A stretch of DNA of 6,494 nucleotides from Oscillospiraceae bacterium (GCA_003505905.1 DNXM01000179.1:1-6494), one strand, 5' to 3'. Positions 1-6,263 are shown, counted from the first letter of the stretch. Made by a program: numbers and translations. Notes: generated by a model not told the origin, from the letters alone.

Positions 1-99
1 GGTCTTATCGGCTTGAAGCGAAAAGCCGATTTTCATGCCCAACACAATGACCGCAAAGAAGAAGACAAAAAAGAATACGGCGGTTAAGATTTTTTTCAT
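1..99 (-). CDS. N-terminus of a membrane-anchored or secreted protein (partial, cut by window edge)
   Basis: Only the first 33 codons are present, and the gene continues past position 1. The peptide starts MKKILTAVFFFVFFFAVIVL and is followed by GMKIGFSLQADKT. Two lysines precede about 18 very hydrophobic, Phe-rich residues, so this is a signal peptide or an N-terminal membrane anchor with the rest of the protein outside the cell. The ATG at 97-99 has a GAGGT Shine-Dalgarno site (plus-strand 109-113) nine bases upstream. The start lies only 16 nt after the stop codon of the LCP-like gene, and the ribosome site nearly abuts that stop, so the two are very probably co-transcribed and perhaps translationally coupled. 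The family cannot be recognised from this fragment. Proximity to an LCP-like gene suggests an envelope role, but that is inference. Confidence 0.7.
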   Translation of the reverse strand, partial: MKKILTAVFFFVFFFAVIVLGMKIGFSLQADKT

Positions 100-115
100 G
101 TCAAGCAGACCTCGG

Positions 116-961
116 TCAGTTGATTTGAATCGGTTCACCTGCGGCAATCAGCTTTTGAACACCGTGCTTGATTTCTTCAAAATCCAGCACGGAAATGTCG
201 CTTTCGACAGCGTTAATCATTTTTGTGTAAATGCGGTCAGCCGAAGCAAAATCGGCAGAGGATAGAGTTTGACGGAAAACGGCGGCTAAAATTTCCGCTT
301 GCTTGGCGGTGTCGCCCTCAAAATAGCGCAGATATTTCAGCAATGTGTCGCCGGACATGGTCTGTTCGCCTTCGTTGATGATGAAGGTCAGCTTTTCACT
401 GCGCACATCAATGCTTTTGTCAACGGTGATAACAATACCGCCGACGGTGTTGATAACGGATTTGAAGCCGCTGTCCGTGCTGCGGATGTATTTGGCAATG
501 TCGATGGAGCAGGTGTGCTCCAAAGCGCTGACCAAACGGCTGACGCCGCCGGCATCGAGCTGTTGGCGAACGGTGCCGTTTGTTCCGTCGGGTGCGGCAA
601 TGATTTTATCGGTCGGAATCGGGGAAACCGACAAAACGCAAGCGTCTGTATCCGCTGTTAAAACGGCGGCAAAGCGCACTTCGTTGTCGGTGTCCGAGGT
701 GCAAAGCAACAGGAAGTTGTAACTGCCCTGCACTTCATCGGTTGAGATGGAGGCAATCTCCTGCGTGGAGGATTCCTCAACCTTTGTTCCCGTGATTTTG
801 CTTAAATCAAAGTCGTAATACTTGAGCAGTAAAAGAAAAGAAATGCCACCCAACAGCACAAAAAAGCAGGCGAAAGCAATCGAAAAGCGTTTGGCTTTTG
901 CAATGCGTTCGTCTTTCCGGGTGTTAAATCTCAATTTGGTTTGATTGGTGTTCTTCTTCAC
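116..961 (-). CDS. Divergent LytR-CpsA-Psr (LCP)-like membrane protein
   Basis: A 281-residue protein with a basic cytoplasmic N-terminus (residues 1-26), one transmembrane helix (about 27-46) and an extracellular domain. Residues 81 to about 230 follow the LCP order: YNFLLLCTSD (81-90) in place of NxLLLGxDxR; SPIPTDK (113-119) in place of SIPRDT; GTNGTVRQQLDAGG (127-139); VGGIVITV (173-180); and EGEQTMSGDTLLKYLRY (197-213), then KQAEIL (220-225), in place of the xGxQxLxGxxALxYxRxR...RQ stretch. Typical LCP enzymes transfer lipid-linked wall teichoic acid or capsule precursors onto peptidoglycan and depend on several arginines. Most of those are replaced here, so activity is doubtful. The start is GTG at 959-961, supported by GGAG nine bases upstream (plus-strand 971-974). 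The gene sits 19 nt after the small acidic protein gene and 16 nt before the partial gene. It could instead be a binding or scaffold derivative of the fold. Family membership is fairly secure; function is not. Confidence 0.72.
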   Translation of the reverse strand: MKKNTNQTKLRFNTRKDERIAKAKRFSIAFACFFVLLGGISFLLLLKYYDFDLSKITGTKVEESSTQEIASISTDEVQGSYNFLLLCTSDTDNEVRFAAVLTADTDACVLSVSPIPTDKIIAAPDGTNGTVRQQLDAGGVSRLVSALEHTCSIDIAKYIRSTDSGFKSVINTVGGIVITVDKSIDVRSEKLTFIINEGEQTMSGDTLLKYLRYFEGDTAKQAEILAAVFRQTLSSADFASADRIYTKMINAVESDISVLDFEEIKHGVQKLIAAGEPIQIN

Positions 962-970
962 GGCTTTCTA

Positions 971-974
971 CTCC
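971..974 (-). promoter_or_regulatory. Shine-Dalgarno site fixing the GTG start of the LCP-like gene
   Basis: On the minus strand GGAG stands nine bases ahead of the GTG at 961-959. No in-frame ATG lies near it, and the next residues (KKNTNQT) give the expected basic cytoplasmic tail. The site lies between the stop codon of the upstream gene (983-981) and the start, as expected within an operon. Confidence 0.7.
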
Positions 975-980
975 GGCGGA

Positions 981-1313
981 TTATTTTTTGGCAATTTTCG
1001 GCACGACGACACAGCCGACGGCGAGCAAAACAGCGACAATGCCGATGATAACGGGTGCCTTTGGCACACCGTCCGTGCCTGTTGCAGGAGCGGAGAGGAC
1101 TGCAACAGCGGGAGCACCTGCCATCTCTTCCTCTTCGAGGGCGGCGGCACCGAGAATAGGTGCGGTATCAAGAGCTTCTTCGCTCGTTTCTTCGGCGGCA
1201 ACGGTGCTTTCGTCTGCCGCAACGGCAATGTTGCTGAATGCAACAATCAGTACGCCGCCTGCCATCAGAATGGCGAGAATCAAGGCGACAATACGAATGA
1301 CTTTCTGATTCAT
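981..1313 (-). CDS. Small secreted acidic protein with LPXTG-like C-terminal sorting signal (hypothetical)
   Basis: A 110-residue protein that I cannot place in a named family. It has a signal peptide: basic start MNQK, hydrophobic core 6-26, and an AVA site at 30-32 suggesting cleavage after residue 32 or 33. A short Ala- and Glu-rich, strongly acidic stretch follows (about 34-72, including EEEE at 60-63). Next comes APATG (75-79), a seven-residue spacer, a hydrophobic segment (about 87-104) and the tail PKIAKK. The distance of 36 residues from the motif to the end, and the order motif, helix, lysines, match a sortase signal with Ala in place of the first Leu. If this is correct, the mature wall-linked peptide is only about 45 residues. 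Otherwise it is a small protein held by one or two membrane helices. ATG at 1311-1313 has a perfect AGGAGG eight bases upstream. It lies between the mutase gene (62 nt) and the LCP-like gene (19 nt). Confidence 0.75.
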   Translation of the reverse strand: MNQKVIRIVALILAILMAGGVLIVAFSNIAVAADESTVAAEETSEEALDTAPILGAAALEEEEMAGAPAVAVLSAPATGTDGVPKAPVIIGIVAVLLAVGCVVVPKIAKK

Positions 1314-1321
1314 TTATACTT

Positions 1322-1327
1322 CCTCCT
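1322..1327 (-). promoter_or_regulatory. Strong Shine-Dalgarno site (AGGAGG) of the small acidic protein gene
   Basis: A perfect AGGAGG on the minus strand, eight bases before the ATG at 1313-1311. It is the strongest ribosome site in the window and suggests high translation of the 110-residue protein. Five of its bases (AGGAG) are complementary to CUCCU in the loop of the upstream hairpin at 1341-1365. Confidence 0.85.
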
Positions 1328-1340
1328 ATGTAGTGAGAAC

Positions 1341-1365
1341 TCCGCCGAAGGAGTCCCTCGGCGGA
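1341..1365 (-). other. Intercistronic hairpin between the mutase and small acidic protein genes
   Basis: A perfect 8-bp inverted repeat, TCCGCCGA (1341-1348) and TCGGCGGA (1358-1365), surrounds a nine-base loop. In the minus-strand transcript the loop reads GGGACUCCU. No U-run follows the stem in that direction (the next bases are GUUCUCAC), so it is not a normal intrinsic terminator for the mutase gene. A T-run lies on the plus-strand side at 1372-1377, but no plus-strand gene would use it. Possible roles are 3'-end protection or processing of the mutase mRNA, partial attenuation, or control of the ribosome site 13 bases downstream through loop pairing. It could also be a copy of a dispersed palindromic repeat. 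The stem is certain; its role is inferred. Confidence 0.65.
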
Positions 1366-1375
1366 AAAATCTTTT

Positions 1376-3097
1376 TTAGTGAATGTCCATGGCTTTTTTC
1401 ATATCATCGCCGATTGCGGTTTCAAGAGCCTGTGCGGCGGCTTTGTCGGTTTCGCAGGCGGTGATATAAATTTTAATCTTCGGCTCGGCGCCCGAAGGAC
1501 GGATGATGGCGGTGCTTCCGCCGGGCAATTTGAATTGGAGCACATTGGATTTGGGCAGGTGGATTTCGACCTTTTCGCCGCTGACCAAATCGTGGGCAAC
1601 GCTTGTTTTGTAGTCGGATACGCCGATAACTTCCAAGCCGCCGAGCGTTTGGGGCGGATTGCTGCGAAGCGAATCCATGATGTTTTTCATGGTTTCCATG
1701 CCCTGTGCACCCTCAAAGGCGAAGTTGAGCAGGCTGTTGAGATAAATGCCGTGCTCTTGGCAAAGGGTTTCATAGAAATCAACCAAATCCATTCCCTTGG
1801 ATTTGTAGTATGCCGCCATTTCCGTAATCATGGTGATGGCGACAACGCCGTCCTTATCCCTTGCGTGCGTGCCGCAAAGGTAGCCGTAGCTTTCCTCCAT
1901 GCCGATGATGAAACGGTCCATTTCGCCCTTGTCTTCCAGCTCGGTGATTTGTTCGCCGATGTATTTGAAGCCGGTGAGCGTGTTGATGACCTGTGCGCCG
2001 TGCTTGTCGGCAATGGCTTGAATCAAGTCGGTGGTGACAAAGGATTTAATCAAAACCGGGTTTTCGGGCAGAGTGCCAAGCTCTTTGCGACGGGTGAGCA
2101 GATATTCGGCGAGCATGGCGCCGACATCGTTGCCGCTCATCAAAACATATTCGCCGTTGTGGCGCACGGCAATGCCTGCACGGTCACAGTCGGGGTCGGT
2201 GGCAAGGAACAAATCGGCAGGGAAGTCCTTTGTCATTTCCAAACCGCACTCGAACACCTGGCGAATTTCGGGGTTCGGGAACGGGCAAGTCGGGAATGTG
2301 CCGTCCGGCTCTTCCTGCTCCTTGACAATGCGGACATCCGTCAAGCCCATTTTGGTGAGCATGGTGCGAACGGGTCGGTTGCCCGTGCCGTTCAAGGGCG
2401 TGTAGATGACCTTCAGTCCGCTCTTTTTGCAGATTTCGGTGTCGAGGCGTTGGGCGTTGATGCAGTCATAATATTCGTTGAACAGCCAGCCTTCAATGAA
2501 ATCAACCATATCCTCCGCCTGTGCGTCTTCAAAGCTCATGCGTTTAACATCGTTGAAAATATCAATGTTGTTGATGTATTCCAGCGTGCGTGCGGCGGCC
2601 TCATCGGTCATTTGATAACCGCGGGGGTCATAGCACTTGTAACCGTTGTACTTGGACGGATTGTGGCTTGCGGTGATGACAATGCCCGAGCTGCAGCCCA
2701 AACGGCGAACCGCAAAGGAGAGCATGGGGGTCGGCACAAGCACGGGATAGAAGTATACTTTAATGCCGTTTGCCGCCAAAACGCCTGCTGCCTCCTTGGC
2801 GAAAACCTGCGATTTGATGCGGGAATCGTAAGCAATGGCAACGCTCGGCTCGTCAAAAGCTTCGTTGAGGTAGTTGGCAAGACCCTGCGTGGCTTGAGCG
2901 ACGGTGTAGACATTCATACGGTTCGTGCCGGCTCCGATAACGCCGCGCAAGCCGCCTGTGCCGAATTCCAGGCACTTATAAAAGCGGTCGAGGATTTCGT
3001 CCTCGTTCCCTTCGATTTCGTTCAGCTCCGCCGTCAAGTCGGGGTCGAGAACGGCGTTTTTACGCCACAGGTCATATAATTCGTGGATGTTGTTCAT
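1376..3097 (-). CDS. Phosphoglucomutase / phosphomannomutase (alpha-D-phosphohexomutase superfamily)
   Basis: A full-length 573-residue cytosolic enzyme that interconverts hexose 6-phosphate and hexose 1-phosphate, which feeds UDP-glucose or GDP-mannose synthesis and glycogen use. All four active-site loops are visible: TASHNP at 142-147 with the phosphorylated Ser144; the metal loop DPDCDR at 301-306 (Asp301, Asp303, Asp305); the sugar-specificity loop GMEES at 399-403; and the phosphate loop RPSGAEPK at 533-540. The length, the N-terminal FGTGGLRG (45-52) and the IKIY following the last loop match the long bacterial/PGM2-like branch (Bacillus subtilis PgcA type) rather than short ManB/GlmM forms. 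The last loop has Ala537 where Thr is usual. ATG at 3095-3097 has GGAGG seven bases upstream (3105-3109). It lies 85 nt after the acetyltransferase gene and 62 nt before the small acidic protein gene. The preference between glucose and mannose cannot be decided here. Confidence 0.96.
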   Translation of the reverse strand: MNNIHELYDLWRKNAVLDPDLTAELNEIEGNEDEILDRFYKCLEFGTGGLRGVIGAGTNRMNVYTVAQATQGLANYLNEAFDEPSVAIAYDSRIKSQVFAKEAAGVLAANGIKVYFYPVLVPTPMLSFAVRRLGCSSGIVITASHNPSKYNGYKCYDPRGYQMTDEAAARTLEYINNIDIFNDVKRMSFEDAQAEDMVDFIEGWLFNEYYDCINAQRLDTEICKKSGLKVIYTPLNGTGNRPVRTMLTKMGLTDVRIVKEQEEPDGTFPTCPFPNPEIRQVFECGLEMTKDFPADLFLATDPDCDRAGIAVRHNGEYVLMSGNDVGAMLAEYLLTRRKELGTLPENPVLIKSFVTTDLIQAIADKHGAQVINTLTGFKYIGEQITELEDKGEMDRFIIGMEESYGYLCGTHARDKDGVVAITMITEMAAYYKSKGMDLVDFYETLCQEHGIYLNSLLNFAFEGAQGMETMKNIMDSLRSNPPQTLGGLEVIGVSDYKTSVAHDLVSGEKVEIHLPKSNVLQFKLPGGSTAIIRPSGAEPKIKIYITACETDKAAAQALETAIGDDMKKAMDIH

Positions 3098-3120
3098 TTG
3101 AATTCCTCCAATTTATCATC

Positions 3121-3136
3121 AACCGCATGAGCGGTT
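3121..3136 (-). other. Short inverted repeat in the leader of the mutase gene
   Basis: AACCGC (3121-3126) and GCGGTT (3131-3136) form a perfect 6-bp stem with a four-base loop in the 85-nt gap between the acetyltransferase and mutase genes. No U-run follows in the minus-strand transcript, so it is not a convincing terminator. It sits 11 bases upstream of the mutase ribosome site and does not cover it. It may be an mRNA stabiliser or processing hairpin, or chance. Confidence 0.35.
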
Positions 3137-3182
3137 CTATTTTGTTCGTCCTTATAGTTTATTCCCAACGGAAATTGATATG

Positions 3183-4349
3183 CTAAAACGGGTCGGTAAA
3201 ATTCGTCAGCCGATTCGGAAAGGCAGCAAAAAACGATGTGTTCGGGTTGAAAATTTCCACGCCGTCCGTGTACATCGCCGAGCGGATTCCCTCGTTATCC
3301 GAGCCGAGCAGCAGCCGTGCGGCGGCACACGCCGAAAGCGAAAGGTCGCATTCACCGTCCTCGGTTTTGCGGATTTCGGTTGCTTTTCCGTTTTGATAGG
3401 TGACATGAAAAATGCCGTTGTTTGCATCGACGGTATCGGTACAGCGGAAGGAAAACGAACCGTCCGAAAGCGGATAGGTGTTGTGCTCCAAAACGGTTTT
3501 GATATTGTAAATGCGTGCGGCAACCCCGTGACAGCCGGCAAGGTGCGTGCTTGCGACATTTTCAAACACGGCGGCAATCGGGGAACGGAGCGGAACATTT
3601 TCAAGCGTCAGCTTGTCGGCGATTCCGTCATAGTTGCGCAAAAAGCCGAGTAAGCCGTATAAAGCGGTTTTGTTCTCAAACAGCAAATCCGACACGGTCA
3701 GGTTTCGTTCGGCACGGTTGACCGTGAAGGTTACGACACCGTCTGCCTTTCCTGCAGTGCGGTGTAGATAGGTGTATCGGCAATCCTTCAAAGGGTCTTT
3801 GCTGAACAAATCGGCGGTTTCCCGCAGGGGCATTAGGTGATAAGCTTTTGCACAGCGGTTGTAAACCTCCAGCAATTCGTCTGTGTTTTCGCCCTCATAC
3901 AGCGTGACATCACAGCAGCGGTCGAACTTTTGCATATCGTGAAAATCAGCCGTGAGCGTGAACGGATGATTGACAAGGGCATAGCCGAATTTTTCATAGT
4001 AGGCAACGGAAAACGGATAAAGAAATCCGATGCTTCGCCCTTGTTCGGGCATGATTTTTTCCATTTCACGGAACAGAGCACGCACGGCTCCGCAGCGGCG
4101 ATACTCGGGTAAGGCGGCAACACCGCCGATGCCGACGGCAGGCAGAACCTTGCCGCAAAAGGAAATGTTTTTTTCAAACAGCTCAAGCACGGCAATCGGC
4201 TTTCCGTCCGCAAATGCACCGTAGTACGGCTGCGGCGGTCGGTCACCGTCCTCTCCGGGAACAAGGCTCCAAATAAACGAGGAGGCGGATACACGCCGAA
4301 AGCCCTCAAAGCTTTTTTCGTCAATCGGTTTAATGACAAGATTTTCCAT
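3183..4349 (-). CDS. Eis-like GNAT family N-acetyltransferase with C-terminal sterol-carrier-like domain
   Basis: A 388-residue cytosolic protein laid out like Mycobacterium Eis and its Firmicute relatives: an acetyl-CoA-binding GNAT domain (about 1-150), a second degenerate GNAT-like domain (about 150-280) and an SCP2-like domain (about 285-388). The core motif is VGIGGVAALPEYRRCGAVRAL (72-92), where RRCG (84-87) is the pyrophosphate loop. It is followed by FLYPFSVAYYEKFGYAL (109-125). In Eis the Tyr of the matching FGY (Tyr126) and the free carboxylate of the C-terminal Phe take part in catalysis; here these would be Tyr123 and Phe388. Eis acetylates amines of aminoglycosides and other substrates, but the substrate of this protein is unknown. 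The start ATG (4347-4349) has only a weak purine-rich site (AGAGAG, 11 bases upstream) and lies 18 nt after the lipoprotein stop, so translational coupling is likely. It is transcribed after the lipoprotein and before the mutase gene. Confidence 0.87.
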   Translation of the reverse strand: MENLVIKPIDEKSFEGFRRVSASSFIWSLVPGEDGDRPPQPYYGAFADGKPIAVLELFEKNISFCGKVLPAVGIGGVAALPEYRRCGAVRALFREMEKIMPEQGRSIGFLYPFSVAYYEKFGYALVNHPFTLTADFHDMQKFDRCCDVTLYEGENTDELLEVYNRCAKAYHLMPLRETADLFSKDPLKDCRYTYLHRTAGKADGVVTFTVNRAERNLTVSDLLFENKTALYGLLGFLRNYDGIADKLTLENVPLRSPIAAVFENVASTHLAGCHGVAARIYNIKTVLEHNTYPLSDGSFSFRCTDTVDANNGIFHVTYQNGKATEIRKTEDGECDLSLSACAAARLLLGSDNEGIRSAMYTDGVEIFNPNTSFFAAFPNRLTNFTDPF

Positions 4350-4367
4350 ATAACCGCTTACTCTCTG

Positions 4368-6263
4368 TCAATAAATTTGATATCTGCCGACAATGGCAGT
4401 ACCGTTATCGGCGCTCGCCGTCGGCTTGACGGAAGCAAAGTCATTATCGGTCATACGGGTTTCACCCACAACGATATAGGTGTTGCCGCTCAAACAGCAA
4501 ATGTCGTAGGCTGTATCATCTCCTGTGCCTGCCAGGGATTTGACATGAAGCACATTGCCTTGCGTATCAATGGACATGATGAACGCATCCATGCCGCCCT
4601 TGTTGCCGATGTCGGCCAAATCACGGTTGGAGGAGGTGCTCGTGCCGACAATGGCATAACCGAATTTCGTGATGGCAACCGCTTCGAACTTGTCGTTCTT
4701 CAAACCGCCGTAGGTGTTGAGGAAAACAAGGCTTCCGTCCTTTGCCGAGCAGAAACCGAAGAAGGCGTCGTTTTGACCGCGGTTCAGGGCAAAGGAGCCG
4801 TCATTGGAAGCGTAGTTGCCGACAAACAGGCAACCGTTTTCATTGGCGCAAAGCTTGGTTACTTCTTCGGTTTTCTTGCCGCCGATGAGCTTGCTCCACT
4901 GCTTCTTTCCGTCGGAGGAAAGCTTGGAAATCAAAAGGTCGTATGCACCGTGGTTTCCTTTGAAATCGCCGTCGGTGGACATACCTTGTGAAGCGACATA
5001 GACATTGCCGGAATCATCGGCAGCCAAGGCGTTCACGGTGTCAAAGGAGGAACCGCCGAACTTGGTTTTCCACTTGATGTTGCCGGATGCGTCAAACTTT
5101 ATGACAACGGCATCGTTCTTTTGGATGTTCATGTCGGCAAAAATACCTGTCGTGGAGGTGATTTTTCCGCCTGTGACAAAGCCGCCGTCCGGCGTTGCGG
5201 CTATGGTTGTGAAGTAATCGGTTTCGTTGGCTTCAAAGGTCTTTTTCCACTGAATCGAACCGTTTGAGGACACTTTGACGGCGTAGGAAAAGGCGTTGTG
5301 CATATCTTCGGTCATGCAGTAGCCGACGCAGATAAGGCTGCCGTCCTTCAACACATCGAAATCGTAGATGTCAACCCTGGTTTTTTCGGCAAGATGGCAT
5401 TTCCAAAGGATGTTTCCGTTGCCGTCGTACTTAAGCAAAGCATTGTAGGTGCCCGAAACATTCAGCCCGGCAAAGGTGCCGTCGGCGGAAGCGGTTTTTG
5501 CCAAAACGACAAACGAATCGGATGTGACTGGTTTCACCTTCAGAAAGCGGTCATGTCCGGAGCCGCCTGCACCCTTGAGCCAATCCAAGCTCGCAACGAT
5601 TTTTTTGCCTGTCGGAGCATCGGTGTAGCTTTGACGGGTGGTGGTTGTTTTTTTGGTTGTGAAAAGGTCGTAGTCAACGGTGGTTTTCTTTTCGGTTTTG
5701 CTGTAGGAAACCTTGGTGGATTCGTAGCCGACTTCAATCACTCTGGTGACATTTTCCGTGCATACCTCGGTGACGGGCTCGGTGACGGGTTCCCCGTTTT
5801 TTTGCGTCACGGCTTCGCCGTTTTTGTCGGTGACAGCCTGCGTGAGCGTGCTTCCGTTTTGGTCGGTGACGGCTTGAGTGACGGCTTGAGTGAGTACGCA
5901 GGTGACATAACTGCCGTCTGCGTTTGTTACAGGCTTTCCGTCTTTATCCCGTGCAACGGCGGTCACATCAATGGTTTTGGTGTATGTGGGTCTGGTTTGC
6001 TTGACGGTGACCTTTTCACCGTTTGCGTTGGTGTAGGTCTTGCCGTTTTCGTCGGTTGCATATTCAACCGAGGTAATCCATTCTTCGGTCAGGGCTTCGC
6101 CGTTTTCGTCGGTGGCGATGTCGCCGTTTGTGTCCGTCACATAAACGAACAGCCCCGTGTGACCGTCGTTCTTTTTGCAGGCGGTGAAGATGACGGTGAG
6201 GAGAACCATCAAAACGCCGATAAAAAGGATGAGCTTGCCGGTGCGATTGAATTTTGTTTTCAT
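4368..6263 (-). CDS. Surface lipoprotein with octapeptide repeats and a seven-bladed beta-propeller
   Basis: 631 residues from the chosen ATG. The signal peptide (basic MKTKFNRTGK, hydrophobic 11-25) ends in IFTAC, making Cys29 the likely lipidated residue that anchors it outside the membrane. Residues 43-161 hold nine octapeptides of the form T-(D/N)-x-(N/D)-G-x-x-hydrophobic, mostly in doublets, with TQAV spacers. A Lys/Thr-rich linker follows (about 184-215). Residues 222-631 contain seven units of about 50-60 residues with the pattern DG..V.G.....DG.F......A...K.D..GN..W...GG, as in SBBP-type propeller repeats. The last unit lacks its W...GG strand, and an extra one (VASLDWLKGAGG, 223-234) precedes the first, suggesting closure of the ring by the N-terminus. 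Such domains bind ligands or partners; no enzyme motif is visible. An in-frame TTG at 6293 and an ATG at 6269 are other possible starts. It is the first gene of the minus-strand cluster. Confidence 0.85.
   Translation of the reverse strand: MKTKFNRTGKLILFIGVLMVLLTVIFTACKKNDGHTGLFVYVTDTNGDIATDENGEALTEEWITSVEYATDENGKTYTNANGEKVTVKQTRPTYTKTIDVTAVARDKDGKPVTNADGSYVTCVLTQAVTQAVTDQNGSTLTQAVTDKNGEAVTQKNGEPVTEPVTEVCTENVTRVIEVGYESTKVSYSKTEKKTTVDYDLFTTKKTTTTRQSYTDAPTGKKIVASLDWLKGAGGSGHDRFLKVKPVTSDSFVVLAKTASADGTFAGLNVSGTYNALLKYDGNGNILWKCHLAEKTRVDIYDFDVLKDGSLICVGYCMTEDMHNAFSYAVKVSSNGSIQWKKTFEANETDYFTTIAATPDGGFVTGGKITSTTGIFADMNIQKNDAVVIKFDASGNIKWKTKFGGSSFDTVNALAADDSGNVYVASQGMSTDGDFKGNHGAYDLLISKLSSDGKKQWSKLIGGKKTEEVTKLCANENGCLFVGNYASNDGSFALNRGQNDAFFGFCSAKDGSLVFLNTYGGLKNDKFEAVAITKFGYAIVGTSTSSNRDLADIGNKGGMDAFIMSIDTQGNVLHVKSLAGTGDDTAYDICCLSGNTYIVVGETRMTDNDFASVKPTASADNGTAIVGRYQIY
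5784..6137 (-). repeat. Coding octapeptide repeats of the lipoprotein (nine copies)
   Basis: Nine copies of an eight-residue unit, consensus T-(D/N)-x-(N/D)-G-x-x-(V/L/A/Y), fall in four back-to-back doublets and one single copy. They start at lipoprotein residues 43, 51, 70, 78, 105, 113, 133, 145 and 153. Examples are TDENGEAL, TNANGEKV and TQKNGEPV. The TQAV spacers sit between the later copies. At DNA level the copies have diverged, apart from short near-identical runs. The segment probably forms an extended stalk holding the propeller away from the membrane. Confidence 0.75.
5866..5889 (-). repeat. Perfect 12-bp tandem duplication inside the lipoprotein gene
   Basis: GTGACGGCTTGA occurs twice in direct succession (5866-5877 and 5878-5889, plus-strand reading). 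It encodes the doubled TQAV spacer at residues 125-132. The duplication is in frame and looks like a recent slippage event. A similar short direct repeat around 5766-5790 encodes EPVTEPVTE. Confidence 0.85.

Noticed and set aside
1342..1377. Hairpin plus T-run as an intrinsic terminator
   Set aside because: In the plus direction the T-run is six bases off the stem, and no plus-strand gene ends here. In the minus direction, the one that is transcribed, no U-run follows the stem.
945..1379. A plus-strand open frame of 144 codons covering the small acidic protein gene
   Set aside because: The minus-strand gene has a signal peptide, a helix, a perfect AGGAGG and operon spacing. The plus-strand frame has none of these.
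1379..3079. A 566-codon open frame on the plus strand, opposite the mutase gene
   Set aside because: It mirrors the mutase gene, which has intact catalytic motifs and a good ribosome site. The antisense product shows no family pattern, and the frame is open because of codon bias on the real strand.
3140..3182. Possible separate promoter for the mutase gene (TATAAG around 3153-3158 on the minus strand)
   Set aside because: No sequence resembling TTGACA lies 16-18 bases upstream, so I could not support a promoter.
5700..6140. Repetitive stretch considered as a CRISPR-like or tandem-repeat array
   Set aside because: The periodicity is in protein units of eight residues within an open reading frame. 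The DNA copies are diverged and there are no unique spacers of constant length.
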